The translations under genes and the position numbers were made by a program. A stretch of DNA of 41,018 nt from assembly GCA_007693605.1 (NCBI GenBank), contig REDG01000027.1, forward strand, positions 1 to 41,018, written 5' to 3'. The notes under the pieces were generated by a model that saw nothing but the letters and a program-made list of their open reading frames with translations, did no database searches and was not told the origin of the DNA. Of this stretch, positions 7,856 to 16,173 are shown piece by piece. The DNA comes from Bradymonadales bacterium. Lineage in GTDB: Bacteria > Bdellovibrionota > UBA2394. Numbering within the stretch: the stretch's first letter is position 1; every line of letters starts with the position of its first letter.

Positions 7856-8863
7856 TTAGGCCTTCTTTTTCATGATTTCAGTTGCCCGATCCTTGGCGTT
7901 TTCAAACTCCCGAGAGCTCACTCGACCATTGCTTGAGGGCTCTTCTGCTGCAAGTTTCTTCATTTGCTGAACCCGCTCTCGGCTCGGAGGGTGAGTACTC
8001 ATGGCGTCTGCCATGGTCGAAAGAATGGGAAGCCGCTGCTGATTTCGAGCCCTTTCCATTTCGTAGAGCTTTTCGTAAAAGTCTCCGACCCGCTTCCGAT
8101 CAAATCCGGCCTGTACGGAGGTACGAAATCCAATGCGATCGGCCTCCATCTCGTCTTCTCGAGAATGAGCCATAAACGCAAACTGCTGAATCATCAGGCT
8201 CGCGCCCGCCCCGACTCCGGCTCCCGCTGCAGACACTTTCGCAACACACTCTCGATCTCGAGGAGGGCATATCAACTGGGCCAAACCAAATCCGGCCCCC
8301 GCGCCCAAGATCGCAGAGCCCAGAGTCGTCAGCAGATTCCTGGTCCTTTGGCGCTCCATTCGATCAATCCTCTCAGCCGTATGACGAGCCTGCACATGCC
8401 CAACCTCATGCCCGACAACGCCCGCAAGTTCCGCCTCCGTCTCAGCCATCGCAATTAGAGGCGCAGTCACAAACACCGTTCCGGCAGGAAGCGCAAAGGC
8501 GTTCACCATTTTCGTCTCAACCACTCCAAACTCATAATAGTAGGGGTTCGCCTCCAGACCATTGGCCACCACCACCTCTTCCCCCAATTGAGAAACATAC
8601 TTTTGCAATCCAGAATCCTTTAGGGGAGGAAACTCCTTTTGCATCTGAGGCAGAAACTCTTTCGTCATTCTTCTCTCGTCTTCCACGGTCAACCGAGTCT
8701 CTTGTCCGGTATTGTCCCCCTCGCGATATCGATGTCGACTTGGGCTCCCGCAGGCGGCCAACAAGAAAGGAAGCGCTTTCAAAAACGATCTTCGTCCAGA
8801 TGGGGTCGAGACCAGTTGATTCAGTTCTGTATGGAGTTCTTCAGTTGCTGGTTTCGATTTCAT
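7856..8863 (-). CDS. M48 family metalloprotease, Tat-type lipoprotein
   Basis: A zinc endopeptidase of 335 residues, probably anchored in the envelope and facing the periplasm, related to the BepA/LoiP group. The zinc motif HEVGH is at 152-156, and the third ligand lies in SREDEMEADR (about 236-240). The N-terminus is unusual: after about 22 residues comes GRRSFLKALPFLLAAC, which is both a twin-arginine motif and a lipobox with Cys38. Start ATG at 8863 is chosen because the frame upstream reaches only a TTG at 8944 and gives a poor N-terminus. It is divergent from mnmD across 81 bp. Substrates are not visible from sequence. Confidence 0.9.
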   Translation of the reverse strand: MKSKPATEELHTELNQLVSTPSGRRSFLKALPFLLAACGSPSRHRYREGDNTGQETRLTVEDERRMTKEFLPQMQKEFPPLKDSGLQKYVSQLGEEVVVANGLEANPYYYEFGVVETKMVNAFALPAGTVFVTAPLIAMAETEAELAGVVGHEVGHVQARHTAERIDRMERQRTRNLLTTLGSAILGAGAGFGLAQLICPPRDRECVAKVSAAGAGVGAGASLMIQQFAFMAHSREDEMEADRIGFRTSVQAGFDRKRVGDFYEKLYEMERARNQQRLPILSTMADAMSTHPPSRERVQQMKKLAAEEPSSNGRVSSREFENAKDRATEIMKKKA

Positions 8864-8906
8864 CGTCCTAAAAATTCCCAAAATTGCCGCCTCTGTCACT
8901 GAGAAT

Positions 8907-8935
8907 TTGCCAATTAGTGGTCCAACCGCTAAAAA
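8907..8935 (+). promoter_or_regulatory. Candidate sigma70-type promoter of mnmD
   Basis: TTGCCA (8907-8912) and TAAAAA (8930-8935) are 17 bp apart. The predicted start of transcription falls only a few bases before the mnmD ATG at 8945, so the message may be almost leaderless. The spacer carries a GTGGTCCAACCG motif that recurs in the repeat at 15261 and 25220. Confidence 0.45.
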
Positions 8936-8944
8936 GCCCTTCAA

Positions 8945-9628
8945 ATGACCGACTTGAGCTGGAAAGATGATCGAACGCCGCTGTCTGTACAGTTTGACGA
9001 CATCTACTACGCAGATGAAGACGGTCTTGCCGAGGCTCGCTATATCTTCATCGAGGGCACAGATTTATGCGGCCAGCTCTCAAGTCGTGGGCGCCTTCAG
9101 GTCGCTGAGCTTGGTTTCGGAACCGGACTGAACTTTTTGGCCACTGTGGACTATCTTCAAAAGCTCCCCGACCATGAGATTAGCCTCCATTTTTTCAGTG
9201 TAGAGAAGTTCCCTCTCAGTAAGGATCAGATCCGTCGAGCTCTGTCCCGTTGGCCCGAGATTGACTCTTTGACATCCAAAATGCTCGCCCAGTATCAACC
9301 AGACACTGAGGGCTGGACGAAAGTTCACATCTCTGAATCCATTCAGCTCCATCTCTGGATCGGCGATGTCATTGATTTTTTGAAGCTTCTCCCAACGAAA
9401 ATCGACGCTTGGTACTTAGACGGCTTCTCCCCTCGAAAGAATCCGGAGATGTGGAGCACAGAGGTCTTTGAAGGAATCGCAAGGAAGTCTGCGCCCGGCT
9501 CAAGATTCTCAACCTTTGCCTCGGCGGGTTTTGTCCGAAGAGGTTTAGAGAGTTCTGGATTTCAAGTGCAGAAGCGGCCAGGCTTCGGTCGTAAACGAGA
9601 CTCGCTGTCGGGGCATTTTCTGAGATGA
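8945..9628 (+). CDS. mnmD: tRNA mnm5(s2)U34 methyltransferase, stand-alone MnmD
   Basis: A SAM-dependent methyltransferase of 227 residues that corresponds to the N-terminal half of E. coli MnmC. It would convert nm5(s2)U34 to mnm5(s2)U34 in the wobble position. Visible motifs are the opening WKDDRTPLSVQFDDIYY, the SAM loop ELGFGTGLNF (about 54-63) and WYLDGFSPRKNPEMW (about 156-170), all diagnostic. There is no ribosome site before the ATG. Its stop overlaps the start of the FAD-dependent partner (ATGA at 9625-9628), so the two halves are separate but translationally coupled. Confidence 0.92.
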   Translation: MTDLSWKDDRTPLSVQFDDIYYADEDGLAEARYIFIEGTDLCGQLSSRGRLQVAELGFGTGLNFLATVDYLQKLPDHEISLHFFSVEKFPLSKDQIRRALSRWPEIDSLTSKMLAQYQPDTEGWTKVHISESIQLHLWIGDVIDFLKLLPTKIDAWYLDGFSPRKNPEMWSTEVFEGIARKSAPGSRFSTFASAGFVRRGLESSGFQVQKRPGFGRKRDSLSGHFLR

Positions 9629-10773
9629 AAGCGAACATCGGCATCATTGGCAGCGGCATTGCGAGTTGTTTACTTGCCTACCGACTGCACAAGCTTGGCG
9701 TCTCTTGCTGCCTATTCGAGTCTCGGCCTCAACTTCATGACGGCGCTTCTGGCAGTCTTACAGCGAATGTTGTCCCCCAGTTTACAAAGTCATCTAGCCC
9801 TTTGAGCAGAAGTCTCAATGAATGCTTTCTTGAGGCCATCGAGTTTTATGCGCGCTTTAAGAACTGGCGGCCTTGCGGCGCTCATTTTCTTTTTCACAGC
9901 AATGCTGATCGAGAGAAATATCAAGCGGTTCAAATCGATCCCCGATTCAAGGCAAGCTTTTTAAGCCCCGAAGAAACGAGAGAAGTTTCTAGTTTTCCGA
10001 CCCAGTCCGACTCTCTCTTTGTCCAAGAGGCTGGCTATGTCTACGCAAAGAAGCTCTGCGAAGAGATCCTGTCAGAAACGGACTCTCAACAGTTCATTCG
10101 ATCCCAGGTGACTCAGATTGAAAGGCTTCCGAGCGGGTCGTGGCGCCTGCTTACCCAAGATGGAGGATCTAGCACTTTCCCGATCGTGGTTTTGGCCAAC
10201 GCTTTTGAAGCGATGGCGTTTACTGAAGCCGCCTGGCTCCCCCTCAGACAGGTCAGGGGTCAGTCTGTCGAACTTCGTTCAAATCTTGAGTCTCGAAAAC
10301 TCTCAAAGCTACTTTGCTTTGAAGGCAGCTTGACTCCTTGCCTGACGGGCGATCGTCATCATTTAGGTGGAACCTATCGACATGAAAATTTCCATGATAT
10401 CCCCCAAGCCGATGAAACGGCAGATCTTCTCGGTCGACTTCAGAGGCACTTCCCTTCGCTCGAAGGTCTCGAGCCCTTAGGCTCAAGAGCCCGAGTGAGA
10501 AACACAACTCCTGATCACTTTCCAATTCTTGGCGCTGCCACCAACAGAGAGGCTGAGCCGCTTCCTGGCCTCTTCTTCTTTCTTGGGCTCGGCTCTCGCG
10601 GATTCTCGTGGGGTCCGAGCTTAAGCCGAATCTTGGCAGAAGAAATCCTGAAAACCCCAGAACTAGAATTGGCCGAAAGGGATCGAAAACTTCTTCAAGT
10701 GGTGCGGCCATGCCGCTTCTTGAATGACATGAAGGACCTAAAAGCTCTGGGCAAACAGAGCCGAGTATTCTAA
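9625..10773 (+). CDS. mnmC: FAD-dependent cmnm5(s2)U34 oxidoreductase, MnmC C-terminal type
   Basis: A 382-residue DAO-type flavoprotein. The GxGIAS dinucleotide motif (IIGSGIASCLLAYRL) starts at residue 7, followed by the GASGSLTANVVPQF segment typical of MnmC oxidase domains, and a C-terminal GLGSRGFSWGP motif that closes the FAD site. In E. coli this domain removes the carboxymethyl group of cmnm5(s2)U to give nm5(s2)U, the substrate of MnmD. The direct overlap with mnmD strongly supports this reading against a generic amino acid oxidase. It is followed 12 bp later by valS, another tRNA-related gene. Confidence 0.9.
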   Translation: MKANIGIIGSGIASCLLAYRLHKLGVSCCLFESRPQLHDGASGSLTANVVPQFTKSSSPLSRSLNECFLEAIEFYARFKNWRPCGAHFLFHSNADREKYQAVQIDPRFKASFLSPEETREVSSFPTQSDSLFVQEAGYVYAKKLCEEILSETDSQQFIRSQVTQIERLPSGSWRLLTQDGGSSTFPIVVLANAFEAMAFTEAAWLPLRQVRGQSVELRSNLESRKLSKLLCFEGSLTPCLTGDRHHLGGTYRHENFHDIPQADETADLLGRLQRHFPSLEGLEPLGSRARVRNTTPDHFPILGAATNREAEPLPGLFFFLGLGSRGFSWGPSLSRILAEEILKTPELELAERDRKLLQVVRPCRFLNDMKDLKALGKQSRVF

Positions 10774-10785
10774 AAATGAGAGTCG

Positions 10786-13371
10786 ATGTCGAAGTCCATT
10801 GCCCCCAACGCTCCCCTAGATCTGCTTCCGAAACACTTTGATTCGAAAACAGCAGAAACGCGCTGGTCTGAATATTGGGAGCAAAAGGAAGTTTACAACT
10901 TCGATTTTGACAAGCCTCGATCTAGTAACTTTTGCATTGATACCCCCCCGCCCACGGTCTCTGGCTCTCTTCATATCGGGCATGTCTTTAGCTATGTTCA
11001 GACAGATATTATTGCTCGATTTCAGAGAATGTCTGGAAAGAATGTCTTTTACCCCATGGGATGGGATGACAATGGACTGCCCACTGAAAGAAGAGTGCAA
11101 AGCCTCTATCATGTCCGCTGCGATCCGGCCCTTCCTTACGATCCGAATCTCGAACTAGAGATTCCCTCAGCAAAAGAAAAGAAAGATCGAGCTAGAACTA
11201 TTTCTAGAAAGAATTTCATTGAGCTTTGTCAAAGAGTGACATTGGAGGACGAAAAGGCCTTCATGAGCTTGTTCAGGAGGATTGGCCTTTCAGTTGATTG
11301 GCGCTTGGAGTACGCCACCATTAACGATCACTGTCGTCGCATTGCTCAATACAGCTTTCTAGATCTTTTTGAGAAGTCAGAAGTGTACCAAGTTGAGGCC
11401 CCCTGTCTTTGGGATGTCGACTTTCAGACAGCCGTGGCCCAAGCCGAATTAGAAGACCGAGAATTGGAGGGCGCCTTTCATCACATTCAGTTTGGTGTTC
11501 GAGACTCCAAGGACCAGTTTGTCATTGCCACCACTCGGCCTGAATTGCTTCCCTCTTGCATTGGAGTCACGGCGCATCCAGATGATTCAAGATACAAGGG
11601 ACTGATTGGCAAGGAGGCGATTAGCCCTCTGTTCTCTTGCCCTGTTCCCATTTTTGCCAGTGATCGGGTCGATCCCGAAAAGGGGACTGGTATTTTGATG
11701 GTATGCAGCTTCGGCGATCAAACCGATGTTCATTGGTGGAAAGAACAGAAGCTAGTATCGCGGCAACTCATCGGAAAAACAGGTCGATTTGAAGGGGCAG
11801 CCTTTGGCGAAGAGCCATTTCCAAGTTTAGACGCTGAGACAGCGCAAAATCACTACGATCAGATCGCGGGCAAGAATGTCAAGCAAGCCAGACAGAAGAT
11901 CGTTGAACTTCTTTCACAAGAAGGGACAGCACCCGTTGGAAAAGGCCCTGCTCTGACAAAAGCTCCGCAGAAGATCAATCACTCCGTAAAGTTTTATGAG
12001 AAAGGAGAGCGACCACTCGAGTTCATTAGTACTCGGCAATGGTTCGTTTCTTTGTTGAAGCACAAATCAAAAATGCTCGCACAGGCAGATCAGATTAATT
12101 GGCACCCAGACTATATGAAGGCTCGATATCGAAGTTGGACAGAGAATCTTAACTTAGATTGGTGCATTAGCCGACAACGGTATTTTGGAGTTCCAATTCC
12201 AGTCTGGTATAAACTCGACGCCCAAGCCAAACCTCTTTTTGAACAGGCCATTCTGCCTGCGCTTGATCAGCTTCCAATTGATCCGATGACCGATTGTCCT
12301 CCGTCTTATTCCGAGTCTCAAAGAGACCAACCCAACGGCTTCACCGGAGAAATGGATGTCTTCGATACTTGGTTCACCAGCTCAATGAGCCCCCAAATCA
12401 GCAGCCATTGGCCGCTCGATTCAAAAAGGCACGAGCGAATATTCCCGATGGATCTTCGCCCCCAGGGGCATGAGATTATTCGAACCTGGGCTTTTTATAC
12501 GATCGCGAAAGCCCTCCTTCATGAAGAGAAGGTTCCATGGAAGAATATTGCGCTCTCCGGCTGGATTGTGGACCCCCATCGAAAGAAGATGTCAAAAAGT
12601 AAGGGGAACACCATCACCCCGAGCAGTCTGTTGGACGACTATGGTGCCGATGCTATCCGATATTGGGCTGCGAATGCTCGCTTAGGGGCAGATACAGCCT
12701 ACGATGAGAAAGTTTTTAAAGTCGGACGAAGGCTTGTCACAAAGCTTTATAATGCCTCCAGGTTTGTTTTATCTCAGAAGTCGATCGAATCAGATCATTG
12801 GGAAAGCCTTGATCTCAGTTTTCTTTGTAGACTGAAAGACTTGGTCTCCAAAACAAGAGTTGAGCTTGAGAGCTTTAACTATGCTCAAGCTCTCAGTGAA
12901 ATTGAAAAGTTTTTTTGGAACTCTTTTACAGACACCTACCTTGAACTCGTCAAGCTGCGCGCAAAGAAAGGAGATAAGGCCGCAAGCTCTTGTGTCAGAA
13001 CATTAAGGCTCAGCCTAAAGATTCTGTTGAGGTTGTTTTCAGTTTACCTTCCCTTCATTTGCGAAGAGATCTGGAGCTGGGAATTCAATAAAGAGAACGG
13101 GAGACGAAGCATTCATCAGATGCCCTGGCCAAGCCTTGCAAATGATTTTAAAGACATTCCGATGCCAAGCTCTGATTCTCAATTTGAGTTAGCACTTAAG
13201 CTGTTTTCTGCCATCAACAAGCATAAGACAGGGCTCAGTCTGTCGTTGATGGCCGAGCTTGATGAGTTTGAGTTGAAACTGAGTGAAAGCGAGCGGGCCA
13301 TATTTCAATTCGTGCTCCCAGACCTTCAGGCCGCCACAAAGGTCAAAGAATTTAAAGTTGTTCCGGCTTAA
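10786..13371 (+). CDS. valS: Valyl-tRNA synthetase
   Basis: A class Ia aminoacyl-tRNA synthetase of 861 residues that charges tRNA-Val. HIGH is at 63-66 and KMSKS at about 601-605. The CP1 editing domain is recognisable from ATTRPELLPS. The sequence GWDDNGLPTERRVQ after HIGH is the form known from actinobacterial, rickettsial and archaeal enzymes, not the GTDHAGIATQ form of E. coli. As in that group the long C-terminal coiled-coil arm of the E. coli type appears to be absent; the protein ends soon after the anticodon-binding domain. Gene and family are certain; the lineage remark is from memory of the motifs. Confidence 0.97.
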   Translation: MSKSIAPNAPLDLLPKHFDSKTAETRWSEYWEQKEVYNFDFDKPRSSNFCIDTPPPTVSGSLHIGHVFSYVQTDIIARFQRMSGKNVFYPMGWDDNGLPTERRVQSLYHVRCDPALPYDPNLELEIPSAKEKKDRARTISRKNFIELCQRVTLEDEKAFMSLFRRIGLSVDWRLEYATINDHCRRIAQYSFLDLFEKSEVYQVEAPCLWDVDFQTAVAQAELEDRELEGAFHHIQFGVRDSKDQFVIATTRPELLPSCIGVTAHPDDSRYKGLIGKEAISPLFSCPVPIFASDRVDPEKGTGILMVCSFGDQTDVHWWKEQKLVSRQLIGKTGRFEGAAFGEEPFPSLDAETAQNHYDQIAGKNVKQARQKIVELLSQEGTAPVGKGPALTKAPQKINHSVKFYEKGERPLEFISTRQWFVSLLKHKSKMLAQADQINWHPDYMKARYRSWTENLNLDWCISRQRYFGVPIPVWYKLDAQAKPLFEQAILPALDQLPIDPMTDCPPSYSESQRDQPNGFTGEMDVFDTWFTSSMSPQISSHWPLDSKRHERIFPMDLRPQGHEIIRTWAFYTIAKALLHEEKVPWKNIALSGWIVDPHRKKMSKSKGNTITPSSLLDDYGADAIRYWAANARLGADTAYDEKVFKVGRRLVTKLYNASRFVLSQKSIESDHWESLDLSFLCRLKDLVSKTRVELESFNYAQALSEIEKFFWNSFTDTYLELVKLRAKKGDKAASSCVRTLRLSLKILLRLFSVYLPFICEEIWSWEFNKENGRRSIHQMPWPSLANDFKDIPMPSSDSQFELALKLFSAINKHKTGLSLSLMAELDEFELKLSESERAIFQFVLPDLQAATKVKEFKVVPA

Positions 13372-13404
13372 AAAAAGTCAGGAGCAAGAGCCCCTGACCT
13401 TTTC
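13371..13404. terminator. Bidirectional rho-independent terminator
   Basis: The arm GTCAGGAG (13377-13384) pairs with CCCCTGAC (13391-13398) with one mismatch. An A-run precedes and TTTT follows, so it can end valS on the plus strand and the thioredoxin-like gene on the minus strand. Confidence 0.75.
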
Positions 13405-13429
13405 ATCCAACAAAGACTTATGCTTCCAA

Positions 13430-14095
13430 TTAGGAAGGATTTCTCCACTTGATGGTGCAGCCCCGAGAAACCGTCTGTGCTTTTGTAATTGGTTTTCCCT
13501 CTACCAGTGCCGTCAAAGCAACCCGAAGAAAGTCGTCTTCAGATCCCTGGGCGGGCGCCTCTCGATGATTGCTGTCAATCGCTCCCGTGTAGACCAATCG
13601 GTTGTTCGCATCGAAAAGGAAGATCTCAGGCGTTCGAGTGGCTCCAAACAGTCGGGCGACCTTCGAAGTCGAATCGACAACATAAGGAATAGGAGTAGTA
13701 AGCTCTGTATTCTCAACCAGGTTCGCCATTTGAGTTCTCATATGATCCGGATGGTCCCGCTTTTCTGCCTCGTAATCATTCGGATTGATATAGATCGTAT
13801 TGATTCCTTTAGCACGAAACTCCTCGACGAGATTTGCAAGTCTGGGGTCCCAAGCCACAACGAAGGGGCAGTGAACACAAGTGAAGACCACTAAAGTCCC
13901 CTTTTCTCCCTTCACCGACTGTAGAGTGTATTCCTTCCCATCGATGCCTTTCATTTTGCCCCAATCCTCTGCAATGACCGGCATGGGTGAGTTGATTCCA
14001 AATCGACCCTGAGCCTTTTCCGCCTTCTGATCTGCCATCAAAGCAGAACCTAAGCCTAGAGATGCAATGAAGATAAATCCGAATAGTTTTTTCAT
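13430..14095 (-). CDS. Periplasmic thioredoxin-fold protein (PRX-like/AhpC-TSA group)
   Basis: The 221 residues begin with a signal peptide (about 1-21, cleavage after ALMA). The thioredoxin-like core has VVFTCVHCPF with a CVHC pair at 73 and 76, the cis-proline-type loop GATRTPEIFLFD, and the family's C-terminal GCTIKW. This fits the peroxiredoxin-like_1 group that reads xxCxxCP and usually acts as a periplasmic thiol oxidoreductase; the exact substrate is unknown. GAGG lies 5-6 nt before the ATG. It is next to a second thioredoxin-fold gene in the same direction, 43 bp upstream. Confidence 0.88.
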   Translation of the reverse strand: MKKLFGFIFIASLGLGSALMADQKAEKAQGRFGINSPMPVIAEDWGKMKGIDGKEYTLQSVKGEKGTLVVFTCVHCPFVVAWDPRLANLVEEFRAKGINTIYINPNDYEAEKRDHPDHMRTQMANLVENTELTTPIPYVVDSTSKVARLFGATRTPEIFLFDANNRLVYTGAIDSNHREAPAQGSEDDFLRVALTALVEGKPITKAQTVSRGCTIKWRNPS

Positions 14096-14138
14096 AAGAG
14101 CCTCACTTTCAGTTGCTAAAATAATCGATTAAAGAGCC

Positions 14139-14684
14139 TTAGAAATTCGTACCGACCTCATGGTTCAAAATCTCTCCGACTCGATCCTTGAAATACTCAA
14201 AACTTCGATCTCCAATCCAAAAATCTCGAATCTCTGCTTGAGAGTCATAGATCGCCGTTGCGGGCAGGGCCCCAGACCATTCCGGATGAAGCCCTCGAAT
14301 AAACTCTTCATCAGAGCCGCCCATCAAATAGGTTTCGAAATCAACTCCCTGACTGGACAAGAAGGCCAAGACCTTTTCCTGATCCTCTTCGACATCGGCG
14401 GAGACAAAAATCAAATCGAAGTCCTCGGGGCTTAGCTCTCTCTTTAATCTCATTAGATAAGGAAACTCTTCTAAGCAAGGAAGACACCAAGTTGCCCAAA
14501 CATTGACTAGCTTCACCCTTGCTCTAGAAGCTTGAACTCTCTCATGAAGACCCTCAATTTCAACTGTCACCAGATACTCTGAACCCAAGGCCGGCCGCGT
14601 AAAATTAGGTGCCGTACGAACCACAAAATAAAGAATGACGGCAATCAAGGCGACCAGCGCAATCACTGAGAACTTTTGAGACAT
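14139..14684 (-). CDS. TlpA/ResA-like membrane-anchored thiol-disulfide oxidoreductase
   Basis: A 181-residue protein with a single N-terminal membrane anchor (about 6-23) and a periplasmic thioredoxin domain. The active site is WCLPC (C67, C70) in the context NVWATWCLPCLEEFP, and LPATAIYD provides the cis-proline. Such proteins reduce disulfides in, for example, cytochrome c maturation, but no cyt c genes are near, so the role is open. AGGA 8 nt before the ATG supports the start. It precedes the other thioredoxin-fold gene and both probably share a message. Confidence 0.9.
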   Translation of the reverse strand: MSQKFSVIALVALIAVILYFVVRTAPNFTRPALGSEYLVTVEIEGLHERVQASRARVKLVNVWATWCLPCLEEFPYLMRLKRELSPEDFDLIFVSADVEEDQEKVLAFLSSQGVDFETYLMGGSDEEFIRGLHPEWSGALPATAIYDSQAEIRDFWIGDRSFEYFKDRVGEILNHEVGTNF

Positions 14685-14750
14685 CTAGGCAATCCTATCT
14701 AAAATTGAAAAATTCTTCCAGAAAACTGCCTCCACGATTATGCTGCGCCC

Positions 14751-15248
14751 ATGGCCCCTTCTAAGCATCTAATTCTGCTTCGCCACGCCCACCGCGATGT
14801 GTCGGACCGGCGCCTCGACAACGGCTTAAGTGAAAGAGGAATAAAGCAAGCCCATCGAGTCGCTCAAATCCTTTCAGAAAGAGTTAGGGCTTTAGGGCTT
14901 CCAATCACAATTCTCACAAGTCCAAAACTGCGCTGCCAGGAAACCGTGCAAGAACTTGGAGAAAGATTGTCTATTCCAGTGATTATTGACCAAAGCCTTG
15001 ATGAGAGATCCGAGTCTGAAGACTCTGATACATTCAATCAGCGACTAGAAAGCTGGATCGACAAGCTAAAGAGCTCACAAGAGATTGTGGTGGCTGCTAG
15101 TCACGGAGACATTCTGCCGGAACTCCTATTCAAACTCACTGGAGTCCACTCTGAGATCGGCAAATCCGGTTGGGCACACTTGAGCCCAAAGGGATCAAGT
15201 TGGGTGATCGCAGATTTCGTTCAAAAGGTGGATGAGATCGCCACCTAA
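14751..15248 (+). CDS. Histidine phosphatase family protein (SixA-like)
   Basis: A small (165 residues) branch-1 histidine phosphatase. The phosphohistidine-forming motif LLRHAHRD is at 9-16 (His12), the second arginine is in TSPKLRCQET, and SHGD gives the second catalytic histidine. Length and the lack of other domains fit SixA, which removes phosphate from histidine on phosphotransfer proteins; other small phosphatases of this fold cannot be excluded. No ribosome site is visible. TATGCT at 14739-14744 resembles a -10 box only 6 bp before the ATG, so the message may be leaderless. Confidence 0.85.
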   Translation: MAPSKHLILLRHAHRDVSDRRLDNGLSERGIKQAHRVAQILSERVRALGLPITILTSPKLRCQETVQELGERLSIPVIIDQSLDERSESEDSDTFNQRLESWIDKLKSSQEIVVAASHGDILPELLFKLTGVHSEIGKSGWAHLSPKGSSWVIADFVQKVDEIAT

Positions 15249-15260
15249 TGGTCCGACCAC

Positions 15261-15525
15261 TAGTGGTCCAACCGGTAAATTTTTTCATGTTGTGAATCAA
15301 GCTTTTGCTTCGAATCAAGGCGCGAGGGTGGGATCAGGTTGGGTACCTATGCCATCCCGAGCAACGCTGAGTCGAGGCAAAAGCTTGATTCCCTTCGGGC
15401 TGGACCCCTTTGAGCCGATGCGGCGTTGTCGCTCGTTGCATTCGTTCAATATGCGCCTCGCTGCCGTCTTGCATCGCCTCAAACTGGCCTCAGCACAACA
15501 CGGAAACAATTTACCGGGACCACTA
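15261..15525. repeat. 265-bp element with imperfect terminal inverted repeats (MITE-like)
   Basis: The left end reads TAGTGGTCCAACCGGTAAAT. The right end, read on the minus strand, gives CTAGTGGTCCCGGTAAATTG, and the similarity runs on for about 36 bp (both continue TTTC then TGTTGTG). A second, internal inverted pair, GAATCAAGCTTTTGC and GCAAAAGCTTGATTC, lies near 15293 and 15380. No convincing ORF is inside. The sodB stop codon (15523-15525) lies in the right end. Solo relatives of the end sequence occur at 25220-25256 and, shorter, at 8914-8934. This fills the gap between sixA and sodB. Confidence 0.6.
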
Positions 15526-16107
15526 GGCCTCAAGATTCTTTTGAACAAAGTCCCAGTTCACCAAATTCCAGAAGGCCTCCAAGTACTTGGGCCTCGCATT
15601 TCGATAATCAATATAGTACGCGTGTTCCCAGACATCACAGGTCAAAAGGGCCTTCATTCCATGCTTCATCGGCAAGTCTGCATTCGAAGTCTGCTCAATC
15701 GATAGGCTGCCATCTGGCTTCTTCACAAGCCACGCCCAGCCCGAACCAAACAAATTCACAGACTTGTTTGTAAACTCCTCTTTGAACGCTGGAAAGGAAC
15801 CAAAGGACTGAGTGATTTTTTCTCCCAGGCTTCCCTTCGGTTCCCCATGACTTTTAGGGGTCAGACAATTCCAATAAAAGCTATGATTCCAGACCTGGGC
15901 CGCATTATTAAAAACCGGACCTGAATCCGCCTTCATAATAAGCTCTTCCAAGGGCATCTTCGCCTCAGGCTTTCCTTCCACAAGCCCATTTAGTTTATCG
16001 ACATAGGTCTTGTGGTGTTTTGCATAATGAAACTCGAGAGTCTCTTTTGAAATATGAGGCTGAAGAGCCTCCATCGCATAGGGAAGTTTGGGAAGGGAAA
16101 AGCTCAT
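15523..16107 (-). CDS. sodB: Superoxide dismutase, Fe/Mn family (Fe-type motifs)
   Basis: Dismutates superoxide to oxygen and hydrogen peroxide in the cytoplasm. All four metal ligands are in place: H27, H75, D158 and H162 (in DVWEHAYY). AAQVWNHSFYW resembles the iron form (E. coli SodB) more than the manganese form. The 194 residues are the normal length. AAGGA is about 10 nt upstream of the ATG. The stop codon lies within the right terminal repeat of the element at 15261-15525, so the last codons abut an insertion-like sequence; the C-terminus still looks normal. Confidence 0.96.
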   Translation of the reverse strand: MSFSLPKLPYAMEALQPHISKETLEFHYAKHHKTYVDKLNGLVEGKPEAKMPLEELIMKADSGPVFNNAAQVWNHSFYWNCLTPKSHGEPKGSLGEKITQSFGSFPAFKEEFTNKSVNLFGSGWAWLVKKPDGSLSIEQTSNADLPMKHGMKALLTCDVWEHAYYIDYRNARPKYLEAFWNLVNWDFVQKNLEA

Positions 16108-16173
16108 ACCAACGACCGTCCTTTCTAAATGACAAAATTTTTAACTAAGCTGTTGATTTCACCAAAAGCACAA

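Noticed and set aside
15232..15705. ORFs across 15232-15705 and 15315-15548
   Set aside because: They cover the inverted-repeat element and the end of sodB on the other strand, and have no start signals or family pattern.
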